From positions 30,488-94,487 of the forward strand of contig NZ_SUMF01000013.1 in NCBI RefSeq assembly GCF_005048205.1: a stretch of 64,000 bases of DNA, in the 5' to 3' direction. The position numbers were made by a program, and so were the translations under genes. Origin of the DNA: Chitiniphilus eburneus. GTDB lineage: Bacteria; Pseudomonadota; Gammaproteobacteria; Burkholderiales; Chitinibacteraceae. Below, one piece after another: positions 18,818-28,826 of this stretch; positions within the stretch are counted from its first letter, which is position 1; every line of letters begins with the position of its first letter. The notes under the pieces were generated by a model, which did not search any database, was not told the origin of the DNA, and saw only the letters and a program-made list of their open reading frames with translations.

Positions 18818-19792
18818 ATGACCGAACCCGTCAAGACCCCCGCCAACGCGCAACAGGGCGTCAAGCTCAAGGGCGAAGCCAAGACCGCCCGTATTCCGAT
18901 CAAGATCGTGCCGCTGGAAGAAAAGCTGAAAAAGCCGTCGTGGATCCGCGTCCAGGCGCCCAGCTTCAACAGCCGCTTCTACGAGATCAAGGACATCCTG
19001 CGCAGCCAGAAACTGCATACGGTGTGCGAGGAAGCATCCTGTCCCAACATCGGCGAGTGCTTCGGCAAGGGTACCGCCACCTTCATGATCATGGGCGACA
19101 TCTGCACCCGGCGTTGCCCGTTCTGCGATGTCGGCCATGGCCGCCCCAACCCGCTGGACGCCAACGAGCCGCGCCACCTGGGCGAAACCATCGCCGCGCT
19201 CCGGCTGAAGTATGTGGTGATCACCTCGGTGGACCGCGATGACCTGCGCGATGGCGGTGCCCGCCATTTCGTCGAATGCATCCAGCACACCCGCGAGTTG
19301 AGCCCGCATACCCAGATCGAAGTGCTGGTACCTGACTTTCGCGGCCGCCTGGACATCGCGCTGGACCTCTTCGCCGAGGGCTTGCCCGACGTGATGAACC
19401 ACAATCTGGAAACCGCGCCCCGGTTGTACAAACAGGCGCGTCCCGGTTCGGATTACCTGCACTCGCTCAAGCTGCTGAAGGACTTCAAGGCCAAGTATCC
19501 GCATGTGGCGACCAAGTCCGGCATCATGGTCGGCCTGGGCGAGACCGATGAGGAAGTGTTCGAGGTGATGCACGATATGCGTGCGCACGACATCGACATG
19601 ATCACCATCGGCCAGTACCTGCAACCCTCCAATGGCCACCTGCCAGTGCTGCGCTACGTGCATCCGGACCAGTTCAAGGTATTCGAGGACAAAGCCTACG
19701 AACTGGGCTTCAAGCACGCCGCCGTCGGCGCCATGGTGCGCTCGTCCTACCATGCGGATCAGCAGGCGCATGGCGCGGGCGTGACCGGCTGA
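18818..19792 (+). CDS. lipA: Lipoyl synthase
   Basis: 324-residue radical-SAM enzyme that inserts two sulfurs into octanoylated lipoyl domains. Both iron-sulfur motifs are intact: the auxiliary-cluster [12 protein letters not shown] and the SAM-cluster CTRRCPFC, plus the C-terminal RSSYHAD serine-arginine motif that ligates the auxiliary cluster. The 45-residue N-terminal extension rich in Lys is typical. ATG at 18818 is used; the frame is open further upstream inside lipB. Works directly after LipB. Confidence 0.96.
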   Translation: MTEPVKTPANAQQGVKLKGEAKTARIPIKIVPLEEKLKKPSWIRVQAPSFNSRFYEIKDILRSQKLHTVCEEASCPNIGECFGKGTATFMIMGDICTRRCPFCDVGHGRPNPLDANEPRHLGETIAALRLKYVVITSVDRDDLRDGGARHFVECIQHTRELSPHTQIEVLVPDFRGRLDIALDLFAEGLPDVMNHNLETAPRLYKQARPGSDYLHSLKLLKDFKAKYPHVATKSGIMVGLGETDEEVFEVMHDMRAHDIDMITIGQYLQPSNGHLPVLRYVHPDQFKVFEDKAYELGFKHAAVGAMVRSSYHADQQAHGAGVTG

Positions 19793-19810
19793 GCCCCGGA
19801 CCGCCTCGCC

Positions 19811-19843
19811 AGACAGCCGGCCCCAGTGCCGGCTGTTTCGTTT
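19811..19843 (+). terminator. Rho-independent terminator after lipA
   Basis: A 9-bp stem ACAGCCGGC / GCCGGCTGT (19813-19836) with a 6-base loop is followed by the T-rich TTCGTTT. It lies 20 bp after the lipA stop and ends the dat-ybeD-lipB-lipA transcript. Confidence 0.75.
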
Positions 19844-19890
19844 GCGGCGCCGCCGATGCACACTGCGTTTAACACCAACGGAGCCGCGCC

Positions 19891-20343
19891 ATGCAGGAAA
19901 TCGCCCGCCACGAACTATCGATGACCGTGCTGATGATGCCGGACATGGCCAACTTCTCCGGCAATGTGCACGGCGGCCAATTGCTCAAGCTGCTCGATCA
20001 GGTGGCATATGCCTGTGCCAGCCGTTATGCCGGCACCTACGTGGTCACGCTGTCGGTCGATCAGGTGCTGTTCAAGCAGCCGATCCATATCGGCGAAATG
20101 GTCACCTTCCTCGCCAGTGTGAACTACACCGGCCGCACATCGATGGAAGTGGGTATCCGCGTGCAGGCGGAGAATATCCGCACCCGCGAGGTGCGCCACA
20201 CCAACAGTTGCTATTTCACCATGGTGGCGATGGGCGACGATGGCCAGCCGGCCGTGGTGCCACCGCTGGCCTGCGATACCGATACCATGCGCGAGCGCTT
20301 CCGGCAGGCCGAGACGCGGCGGGCGATGCGGCTGCGCAATTGA
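19891..20343 (+). CDS. Acyl-CoA thioesterase (hotdog fold)
   Basis: 150-residue cytosolic hotdog thioesterase. MANFSGNVHGGQLLKLLDQVAYACASRY (in parts) holds the conserved HGG helix start and Asp of the acyl-CoA hydrolase group, followed by YVVTLSVDQVLFKQPIHIGE. It probably hydrolyses fatty acyl-CoA; chain-length preference unknown. ATG at 19891 follows ACGGAG. A strong hairpin overlaps its stop codon. Confidence 0.88.
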   Translation: MQEIARHELSMTVLMMPDMANFSGNVHGGQLLKLLDQVAYACASRYAGTYVVTLSVDQVLFKQPIHIGEMVTFLASVNYTGRTSMEVGIRVQAENIRTREVRHTNSCYFTMVAMGDDGQPAVVPPLACDTDTMRERFRQAETRRAMRLRN

Positions 20344-20372
20344 AAACGGTGGATCATCCGATCCGCCGTTTT
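20343..20372. terminator. Bidirectional terminator between convergent genes
   Basis: AAAACGGTGGATC and GATCCGCCGTTTT form a 13-bp stem (one G-T pair) with loop ATCC. The A-run on one side and T-run on the other let it work on both strands, between the thioesterase and the convergent esterase gene. Its first base is the last base of the thioesterase stop codon. Confidence 0.85.
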
Positions 20373-20428
20373 ACCCCCGCGTTCGGGCATATCGCCATGT
20401 CAGGGAATGGCGATGCGCCTTGCCGCGA

Positions 20429-21709
20429 TCAGAGCGCCGGGTACTTGGTGAAATCAGGCGTCACACCCCAACCCAGCGGCACGTAAAACAGGCTTTGATA
20501 GGCCGCGCCGAAGTGGTTGGGCAGGGTATCGAACAGCCCGTATTCCTTGATGCTGACACCGGCCAGTGCCTTCTGCCCGTCGGCGTCGCCCGGATAGGCC
20601 AGGTAACGCGCCGTGCCGCCCTGGTCCAGATAGGACTCCAGCGTGGTCTTGGCCAATTTGTCGTTGACACTCATCTTGCCCACCGAAATCTGCGTGGTAT
20701 GGATCTGCCCGGGATAACGGGCCGCCAGTTCGTGCGCAGTGTTGTGCGCAGGCATCGTCGATGTGGCCAGCCCATGGAAGCTATGCGTCCAGAAGATGGC
20801 CTTCTTGCCCTTGAATGGGCCTTCCAGCAGCCATGCCGCATTGCCAGCCGCCGCGATGTCGCGCTGGTCCCAGTCGTTGGCCGGCGCCTTGTTCCATAGA
20901 TAGCCACCCCCCGCGCTCAGGCTTTGCACCACGCGGCACCACAGGCCGAGGTCGGTGAAATCGTACTTCGCGGGTGCGCCGCCGTTATCCACACACAATT
21001 CAGCCTTGAGCGAGGTGGAAACCCGAATAAAGGCGGCATAACCATCCGGCTTTTTTGAGCCTTCCGGCACGTTGACCACCTTTTGCCCCACGCTCAGGAA
21101 GCTCGACCAATCCGGCGATTGCAAAATGGTCGAGTTGCGCAGCGTCAGCAGCATCTGCAATTGCGACAACGCATGTCCGGTGGATTCCACCCCGCCCATC
21201 ATGATGTCGGTGCCCGCCAGCGCCAGCGGGTTGGCGGTGGACTGGGTCTGGTCCAGGTATTCGAACACCTTGCGGCCTTCGGGGGTACGCGAAGTCAGAT
21301 AAAAAATACGCCCGGCCGAAGAATCGGTGTAAGACATGCCATCCACGTCATGCTTTTCTTTCATCCGCGCCACGTCATAGATGCCGCTCTCGAACAGCAG
21401 CACATCGAATTGCTTCTCCTCGTGCAGGTACTTGACCAGCCGCGCCATCAGCGTCAGCGTCGCACCCTCGCCGTGCACCGACTCGTTGAGAAAGACGATA
21501 CGCGCATCGCCCACCGCATTGCCGAATGCCGCGAGATCCGACGAATCGGTGGCGCTGAAATCCGTGCTCGCCAGCGCATTGCCGTTAACGGCCACCACGC
21601 TCCTGAGCGCCTCACCCTGATCGGCGCCGCCATCACCGCCGCCACCGCAGGACACCAGCAACGGCACACTCATACCGAGTGAAACAACCAGCATCTTCGC
21701 AATTTTCAT
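20429..21709 (-). CDS. Erythromycin-esterase-like lipoprotein
   Basis: 426-residue exported protein. The N-terminus MKIAKMLVVSLGMSVPLLVSC followed by GGGG is a lipobox signal, so it should be a lipid-anchored periplasmic protein. The body matches the erythromycin esterase superfamily: IVFLNESVHGEG (active-site His), FDVLLFESGIYD (Glu) and IFWTHSFHGLA (HxxxH late motif). Known Ere enzymes hydrolyse the macrolide lactone, but most chromosomal relatives have unknown substrates and are cytosolic; this lipid-anchored form with a Gly-rich linker is not expected to be a resistance enzyme on this evidence. Single gene, convergent with the thioesterase. Confidence 0.75.
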   Translation of the reverse strand: MKIAKMLVVSLGMSVPLLVSCGGGGDGGADQGEALRSVVAVNGNALASTDFSATDSSDLAAFGNAVGDARIVFLNESVHGEGATLTLMARLVKYLHEEKQFDVLLFESGIYDVARMKEKHDVDGMSYTDSSAGRIFYLTSRTPEGRKVFEYLDQTQSTANPLALAGTDIMMGGVESTGHALSQLQMLLTLRNSTILQSPDWSSFLSVGQKVVNVPEGSKKPDGYAAFIRVSTSLKAELCVDNGGAPAKYDFTDLGLWCRVVQSLSAGGGYLWNKAPANDWDQRDIAAAGNAAWLLEGPFKGKKAIFWTHSFHGLATSTMPAHNTAHELAARYPGQIHTTQISVGKMSVNDKLAKTTLESYLDQGGTARYLAYPGDADGQKALAGVSIKEYGLFDTLPNHFGAAYQSLFYVPLGWGVTPDFTKYPAL

Positions 21710-21870
21710 CAAGTGCTTTCCTTAAATGCATGAGTCAAATATTTAATTTTTCCAAACAACACGCTGTCAATTAAATTCAGCAAAAGAAAAGTACAGGGAG
21801 CAGGGCTGGTTTGTAAACTCGTTTGTCATACCTTGATGCAAGGAGCGCTCTTCTGGCTGGCAACCACAAT

Positions 21871-21900
21871 AAAAAACGCCACCCGAAGGTGGCGTTTTTG
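21871..21900. terminator. Terminator downstream of groEL
   Basis: AAAAACGCCACC and GGTGGCGTTTTT form a 12-bp stem with loop CGAA, placed 26 bp past the groEL stop. Flanking A and T runs make it usable from either strand; it should end the groES-groEL transcript. Confidence 0.88.
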
Positions 21901-21925
21901 GTACTACAGGGGTCGCTTAGCTGGA

Positions 21926-23581
<1,656 letters not shown>

Positions 23582-23681
23582 CTATGAATTCTGGGGGTTT
23601 GCTAGCAGGCCACCGCAAGCAATGCGGCGGCGGGGCGCTTCCGGCGGGCATGCCCTGGCCGGAACGCCGGGTCGGGCGAAA

Positions 23682-23972
23682 TCAGCCTTCGAGCACGCCG
23701 AAGATGTCTTCCTCACGCACCACCAGCAGCTCTTCGCCGTTCACCTTGACCGACTGACCGCTGTACTTGCCGAGGATGACCTTGTCGCCGACCTTGACGG
23801 CCAGCGGGCGCACCGAACCGTTGTCCAGCAGCTTGCCGGTACCGATGGCGACGACTTCGCCAAGATCGGGCTTTTCGGCGGCTGCACCAGGCAGCACGAT
23901 GCCGGAGGCGGTCTTTTCTTCAGCTTCAACACGCTTGATCACGACGCGGTCGTGCAAGGGACGAATTGCCAT
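23682..23972 (-). CDS. groES: Co-chaperonin GroES (Hsp10)
   Basis: 96-residue lid for Gro[18 protein letters not shown], the mobile-loop region [14 protein letters not shown] with its hydrophobic Ile-Val-Leu contact, and [12 protein letters not shown] are typical. Ribosome site CAGGAG lies just before ATG 23972. First gene of the heat-shock operon. Confidence 0.98.
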   Translation of the reverse strand: MAIRPLHDRVVIKRVEAEEKTASGIVLPGAAAEKPDLGEVVAIGTGKLLDNGSVRPLAVKVGDKVILGKYSGQSVKVNGEELLVVREEDIFGVLEG

Positions 23973-24046
23973 CTTTCAAACTCCTGCGAAATAAATAACG
24001 CGAAACATGTGCAACACCAAGTGCTGCGCTTGCAACAATTTGACGG

Positions 24047-24073
24047 TTAGCACTCATCGCTAACGAGTGCTAA
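24047..24073 (-). promoter_or_regulatory. CIRCE operator (HrcA binding site)
   Basis: TTAGCACTC-N9-GAGTGCTAA matches the CIRCE consensus at all 18 arm positions. It lies 75 bp upstream of groES and directly downstream of the promoter, so HrcA should repress groES-groEL. hrcA itself is not in the window. Confidence 0.95.
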
Positions 24074-24102
24074 TGATATGGACGCCAGTAGGGCTTTTCA
24101 AG
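24073..24102 (-). promoter_or_regulatory. Overlapping sigma-70 / sigma-32 promoter of groESL
   Basis: On the minus strand, CTTGAAA (complement of 24096-24102) matches the sigma-32 -35 exactly and is followed by a CCATAT -10-like element. The same bases read as sigma-70 TTGAAA-N17-TATCAT, with TATCAT touching the CIRCE site. Dual control by HrcA and heat-shock sigma is inferred, as known in some betaproteobacteria. Confidence 0.65.
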
Positions 24103-24239
24103 GGCAGAACGCTGCAAATAACGCCGTGCGTCGCAAATGACCGGCCGCAGGCCACGCGGTTCCGCCTGGCACACCAATGGATAAAACCCGATCGCAATGG
24201 CCAGGATTCGAATGAGGGTCATCGCCGTCGAAAACGCCG

Positions 24240-24575
24240 CCTGCGGCAAGAACGCAGGTCAGCGCACCGCGCCATACCACGCCGTCGCCCACCGCAAACA
24301 GCCGCCGCCCGGGCTGGTGGGCGACCAGCGCGGAGCCCCAAAGTCGAGCAGCAAGCCACTGTGTTCGTCCAAGCCAAAACAGGGCAGGCGGATGCGCTCG
24401 AACGCGGGGCCGACCGGTTGCACGGCCAGGTGCACGTGGCCAGCGAGCGCATAGTGCCCCGGCACAGCCTGGCCAGGCTCGTGGCACAGCGCGAAAGGCA
24501 TTTGCAGCCAAAGGCTCGTTCACCACGTGGAAAGCCGTGGCGCCAGGCAAAGCGGGCCGGCATGGCGGCTGATCA
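24240..24575 (-). pseudogene. Decayed PdeM-like (ligase-associated) metallophosphoesterase
   Basis: Pieces of a PdeM-type phosphoesterase C-terminal half are readable on the minus strand but in different frames: FHVVNEPL near 24535-24512, then WLQMPFALCHEP, YALAGHVHLAVQPVG and RLPCFGLDEHSGLLLDFGAP (24520-24330), then HQPGRRLFAVGDGVVW (about 24325-24260). Stops interrupt each single frame and the N-terminal metal-binding half (GNHD etc.) is missing. LCHEP and AGHVH are normal family metal ligands. At least two frameshifts and a truncation indicate a dead gene. The partner helicase Lhr-like gene is absent here. Confidence 0.6.
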
Positions 24576-24598
24576 ACCTGGGCGGCGGCGCCGCCGCC

Positions 24599-25201
24599 CT
24601 AGTCGAGCGCCTGTGCGATGAGGGTGTCTGCCACCTGGGGTACGGCGGCCATGACCGGGGACTCGGTACCGTAGGTCTGGCTGGCGGTGTAAAGGCCTTC
24701 GATCAGCAGCGCCAGCGCGTGCGCCAGCGCGGCGGGGTCTCTCGCGCCGGTGGCGCTGGCCAGGGCGGTCAGGCGGGCCAGCAACTGCCGCTTGTGTTCG
24801 GCGACAAAACGCCGCGCGAAGTGATCCGGCTCCGGGTATTCGGCTGCGACGTTGACGAAAGGGCAGCCCCGATAACCATCGCGCGTGGCGCGGGCGGTGA
24901 CATCGATGAAGTACTGCCGCAACGCGGCGACCGCATCGTCGGGATGCTGGGCCACGCTGCCGTCGAAATAGCCCCAGAACATGGCTTCGCGCCGCTTCAG
25001 GTACTGCCGTAGCAACTCATCCTTGGAGCTGAACTGGCGGTACAGGCTCATCTTGTTCACGCCTGCCTGCTTGACCACGGCATCCACGCCGACAGCACGC
25101 GTGCCCTCGCGATAGAACAGGCTTTCGGCGGCATCGAGAATGCGCGCGGACGCGGACGCGGCGTCCACCACGGTGCGGGCGGGCTTGCCTGATTCGCTCA
25201 T
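24599..25201 (-). CDS. TetR family repressor
   Basis: 200-residue regulator: N-terminal helix-turn-helix about residues 20-65 (AESLFYREGTRAVGVDAVV, NKMSLYRQFSSKDELLRQY), then a ligand-binding helical domain with YRGCPFVNVAAEYP, a motif of the YcdC/TetR_C subfamilies. It is divergent from an MFS transporter gene, with two palindromic operators between them, so it most likely represses that transporter and itself and is released by the transported compound. Confidence 0.88.
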   Translation of the reverse strand: MSESGKPARTVVDAASASARILDAAESLFYREGTRAVGVDAVVKQAGVNKMSLYRQFSSKDELLRQYLKRREAMFWGYFDGSVAQHPDDAVAALRQYFIDVTARATRDGYRGCPFVNVAAEYPEPDHFARRFVAEHKRQLLARLTALASATGARDPAALAHALALLIEGLYTASQTYGTESPVMAAVPQVADTLIAQALD

Positions 25202-25223
25202 CGTGCGGCTCCTGAAAGGGTGC

Positions 25224-25280
25224 TTGACATGTTACCGCTCGGTACATAGCATGCACAAGCCGATGTTACTGATCGGTAAC
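25224..25280 (+). promoter_or_regulatory. MFS promoter with two TetR operators
   Basis: TTGACA at 25224-25229 and TAGCAT at 25247-25252 (17-bp spacer) form a likely promoter. Between them lies the perfect palindrome TACCGCTCGGTA (25233-25244). A second, near-perfect copy GTTACTGATCGGTAAC sits at 25265-25280, just before the MFS ribosome site. Both share the GTTAC...CGGTAAC core, so a TetR dimer could block RNA polymerase at two points. Confidence 0.7.
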
Positions 25281-25304
25281 AACAAGAATCCACTGGAGAA
25301 TCCC

Positions 25305-26591
25305 ATGCAGGCCACCATTGCCCGGCGCCTGGAAGGACGGCTGCACTACGGCTGGATCGCCATAGCGGTCACCTTCCTCATCATGCTGATCACCGCCGGC
25401 ACGCGGGCCTCGCCCAGCGTGATGATGGTACCGCTGGAACACGATTTCGGTTGGAGCCGCGCCACCATCTCGCTGGCGCTGTCGATCAACCTGGCATTGT
25501 TCGGGTTGATGGGGCCATTCGCGGCGGCGGCGATGCTGCGCTTTGGCCTGCGCCGCACGGTACTGGTGGCCCTGACGGTGCTGGCAACGGCGGTGGCCGC
25601 CTCCAGCCTGATGCAGGCGAGCTGGCAGTTGCAGTTGATCTGGGGCGTGGTGGTGGGTTGCGCCACCGGCGCCACCGCCATGACGCTGGGCGCCACGGTG
25701 GTGAACCGCTGGTTCTTCCAGCGGCGCGGCCTGGCGATGGGCCTGCTCACCGCCAGTTCCGCCACCGGGCAATTGGTGTTCCTGCCGCTGCTGGCCGCGC
25801 TGACCGAGAATCATGGCTGGCGCCCGGTGGTGCTGGTGGTGGCGGGCGCAGCGGCGCTGATCGTGCCGCTGGTGGCCTGGTTGCTGCCCGAGCGCCCCGG
25901 CAGCGTGGGCCTGAAGCCCTACGGCGCGGCAGCCGATGCCGTCGAAGCCGCACCAGTGACGCAGAACCCCATCACCATCGCTTTTTCCGCGCTGCGTCGT
26001 GCGGCAGTGACCCGGGATTTCTGGCTGCTGTTCTTTACCTTCTTCGTCTGCGGTGCCAGCACCAACGGTTACATCGGCACGCACTTCATCGCCATGTGCG
26101 GCGATTTCGGCCTGACGCCGGTGAAGGGCGCCAGCATCCTGGCGGTGATGGGCCTGTTCGACCTTGCCGGCACCACGTTGTCCGGCTGGCTGTCGGACCG
26201 CTACAACCCACGCGTACTGCTGTGCTGGTACTACGGCCTGCGCGGCCTGGCGCTGCTTTACCTGCCCGCCGCATTCGGCCTGGGCGTATTCGGCCTGCCG
26301 CTGTTCACGATGTTCTACGGGCTGGACTGGATCGCCACCGTACCGCCAACGGTGCGCTTGACGACGGATCGTTTCGGCAGTACCGACGCGCCGGTGATCT
26401 TTGGCTGGATCGTCGCCGGCCACCAACTCGGCGCCGCCTTCGCCGCACTGGGCGCAGGCCTGCTGCGCGGCAGCCTGGGCTCGTACACCGTGGCGACGTG
26501 GATTTCGGGGGGCCTGTGTGTGGTGGCGGCGTTGGTGGTGTTGCGGATTCATCGGCGGCCGGGGGTGGGGATGGGTGCCGTGCCGGCATGA
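25305..26591 (+). CDS. MFS transporter (monocarboxylate/oxalate-formate-like)
   Basis: 428-residue major facilitator with 12 predicted membrane helices. The N-terminal segment GRLHYGWIAIAVTFLIMLITAG and PLEHDFGWSRATISLALS fit the monocarboxylate/oxalate-formate antiporter-like branch; a second cytoplasmic loop has GWLSDRYNPR. ATG at 25305 has a good GGAGA ribosome site; the frame is open upstream to 25140 but that would run through the operators. Substrate unknown. Controlled by the divergent TetR gene. Confidence 0.87.
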   Translation: MQATIARRLEGRLHYGWIAIAVTFLIMLITAGTRASPSVMMVPLEHDFGWSRATISLALSINLALFGLMGPFAAAAMLRFGLRRTVLVALTVLATAVAASSLMQASWQLQLIWGVVVGCATGATAMTLGATVVNRWFFQRRGLAMGLLTASSATGQLVFLPLLAALTENHGWRPVVLVVAGAAALIVPLVAWLLPERPGSVGLKPYGAAADAVEAAPVTQNPITIAFSALRRAAVTRDFWLLFFTFFVCGASTNGYIGTHFIAMCGDFGLTPVKGASILAVMGLFDLAGTTLSGWLSDRYNPRVLLCWYYGLRGLALLYLPAAFGLGVFGLPLFTMFYGLDWIATVPPTVRLTTDRFGSTDAPVIFGWIVAGHQLGAAFAALGAGLLRGSLGSYTVATWISGGLCVVAALVVLRIHRRPGVGMGAVPA

Positions 26592-26597
26592 GGTTGC

Positions 26598-26695
26598 AAC
26601 TGCCAAGGCTTTTAACCGCCAAGCGCCTGCGGCGCCAGGCGGTTAAGACCTTTGAAGCTGCGGTTGCCGTTGCAAGGTGCCAAGCAGCACCGGCA
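26598..26695. repeat. Intergenic repeat with long hairpin
   Basis: TTAACCGCC (26612-26620) and GGCGGTTAA (26638-26646) form a perfect stem, continued inward by GCGCC/GGCGC. Flanks carry GCAACYGCARCKTCAAAGG-like sequence (minus strand) that recurs near 63870-63900. It follows the MFS stop by a few bases and may also act as a transcript-end hairpin. Confidence 0.55.
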
Positions 26696-26785
26696 ACCGC
26701 TCCCCAGGCCCGCGCTCGGCACCCCACTCACTCCCCCCACCGCATTCCCCGCTAAACTGCCCGCTTCCCGCATCCCGACGTACTC

Positions 26786-28777
26786 ATGACCCCCACACCC
26801 GCCGCGCCCGATATCGCGCCCGAATCCGACACCTCCCACGCTGCCGCGCTGGCCGATTACCTCGCCGCGCACCATGCCACGCTGGTCACCACCGACAACA
26901 GCTACGCCGTTTCGGTGGCGGGCGAGGTCGATGTGGACGGGTTGCGCGTGCCCTATCACCTGGTGCCGGACGAGGGCTTTCTCGGCAAGACCAATAAATG
27001 GCGGCGGCTGCCCGACACCGAACGGCTGGCCTTGTTGCAGGCTCGCTGGAACCCCGCCGCGCGGGACAAGCTGGAGCAGCAGTTGCGCGCCTGCGCCCGC
27101 ACCGTGCTGAAGATCGCGCGCAGCGGCGGGCTTGATCCGGCCAGCGCGCTGCATGCATTCCAGGCCAAGTACGAACGTGCACAGACGCGCTGCACACTGG
27201 CACTGGACCGTATCGCGGCGGCCAATGGCGTCAACGCCGCCACGCGGCAGGCGGAAAAGACGCGCGACGCGGTGAACCTGTCGCTGTACCCCGAATCGTT
27301 CACCACCGCGCAGGCGATGGCGCGGCATTTCATCGCCATCCTCGGCCCGACCAATTCCGGCAAGACCCATGCGGCGATGGAACACCTGGCACAGGCCCGC
27401 AGCGGCGTGTACCTGGCGCCGCTGCGGCTGCTGGCACTGGAGAACTACACCCGCTTGCAGGATGCCGGCGTGGCGGTCAGCCTGGTCACCGGCGAACAGC
27501 GCAAGCTGCACCCCGAGGCCACTCACGTCGCCAGCACGGTGGAAATGCTCAACCCCAACCGCCCGGTCGAAGTGGCCGTGATCGACGAAATCCAGTTGCT
27601 GGACGACCCGGACCGTGGCGCGGCGTGGACAGCGGCGGTGTGCGGCGTCCCCGCGACCACCGTCTACCTGCTGGGCGCGCTGGAGGCCCGCGAAGCGGTC
27701 GAGGCGCTGGTGAAGCGTGTCGGCGGTACGCTGGAGGTGCGCGAGCTGCAACGCAAGTCGCCACTGGAAATGGAATCCCAGCCGCTCGGCTCGCTGCGCA
27801 ACCTGCAAGCGGGCGACGTACTGATCGCCTTCTCACGGCGCGAGGTACTCAACTGGCGCGACCAGGCGATCGAACAGGGTTTTCGTGTCTCCGCCATCTA
27901 CGGCAATCTGTCACCCGAAGTGCGGCAGGCGCAGGCGGAGCGTTTCATCGACGGCGAAACGCAGATCGTGGTCGGCACCGACGCCATCGGCATGGGGCTG
28001 AACACGCCGGCGCGCCGGGTGATCTTCACCACCGCCAGCAAATGGGACGGCTATGCCGAGGGCACCATCGCCGCGCCGCTGGCCAAGCAGATCGCCGGCC
28101 GCGCCGGGCGCTACGGCGTGCACGAAGCCGGCCATGTCGCCGGGCTGGACGCCACCACCCACAAGACCATCGCCGCGTTGCTGCGACAAAAACCGGAGCC
28201 GTTGCCCAGCACTGGTTTTTTCGTTGCGCCCAATCTGGATTACCTGCAACAGATTTCCGCCGCCACCGGCCAGACCCGTTTGCAGCCGTTGCTGGAGCTG
28301 TTCGCCAAGCACATCAACGTGCACGATGAATTCTTCCTGCCTGCCAACCTCACCGAGCAGATCGAAAAGGCACGCTGGCTGGATGCGCTGAACCTGTCGC
28401 TGGCCGACCGCTTCACCCTCAGCCTGTGCCCGATCTCGACCAAGATACCGATGCTGGAACGCGCCTTGCAGGATTGGGCCGCCGCCCGCGCGGCAAAGAA
28501 GCAGGCGCCGCTGCTGCGCATGGATGCCGCTTTCGGGCGCAACGAGCTGCAATTCCTGGAGGACACCTGCAAGCTGTATTCGGCCTATGCCTGGCTGGGC
28601 TATCGCATGCCGGATACTTTCCCGCACGAGGAAATCGCGCAGTCGCTGATGAAATCCACGTCGGAGAAAATCGACGCGCTGCTACAGGCGCAGAATACCC
28701 AGCGCGCGCGCGGCAAGCGGCCGGGCGCCACGGTGCGGCGCGGTGGACGCAGCGGTGGTGGCTACCGGCGGGGTTGA
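26786..28777 (+). CDS. SUV3-like DExH RNA helicase
   Basis: 663-residue superfamily 2 helicase. The N-terminal 180 residues are not typical of common helicases. Walker A is GPTNSGKT near residue 188, motif II is IDEIQLLDD near 265 (DEIQ rather than DEAD/DEAH, as in SUV3), and motif VI is QIAGRAGRYG near 435. The C-terminus ends in a basic Arg/Gly tail (GKRPGATVRRGGRSGGGYRRG split), likely to bind RNA. Eukaryotic SUV3 works in mitochondrial RNA decay; bacterial versions are little studied. It stands alone and is convergent with a TetR gene. Confidence 0.85.
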   Translation: MTPTPAAPDIAPESDTSHAAALADYLAAHHATLVTTDNSYAVSVAGEVDVDGLRVPYHLVPDEGFLGKTNKWRRLPDTERLALLQARWNPAARDKLEQQLRACARTVLKIARSGGLDPASALHAFQAKYERAQTRCTLALDRIAAANGVNAATRQAEKTRDAVNLSLYPESFTTAQAMARHFIAILGPTNSGKTHAAMEHLAQARSGVYLAPLRLLALENYTRLQDAGVAVSLVTGEQRKLHPEATHVASTVEMLNPNRPVEVAVIDEIQLLDDPDRGAAWTAAVCGVPATTVYLLGALEAREAVEALVKRVGGTLEVRELQRKSPLEMESQPLGSLRNLQAGDVLIAFSRREVLNWRDQAIEQGFRVSAIYGNLSPEVRQAQAERFIDGETQIVVGTDAIGMGLNTPARRVIFTTASKWDGYAEGTIAAPLAKQIAGRAGRYGVHEAGHVAGLDATTHKTIAALLRQKPEPLPSTGFFVAPNLDYLQQISAATGQTRLQPLLELFAKHINVHDEFFLPANLTEQIEKARWLDALNLSLADRFTLSLCPISTKIPMLERALQDWAAARAAKKQAPLLRMDAAFGRNELQFLEDTCKLYSAYAWLGYRMPDTFPHEEIAQSLMKSTSEKIDALLQAQNTQRARGKRPGATVRRGGRSGGGYRRG

Positions 28778-28826
28778 GCGCGGCTCATCGCGCCGGGGCA
28801 TGCGGCCTTGGCGTCCCGGATGCCGA

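Noticed and set aside
20429..21709. Antibiotic resistance gene call for the erythromycin-esterase-like protein
   Set aside because: Superfamily membership alone does not show macrolide hydrolysis, and the protein is lipid-anchored and in ordinary chromosomal context.
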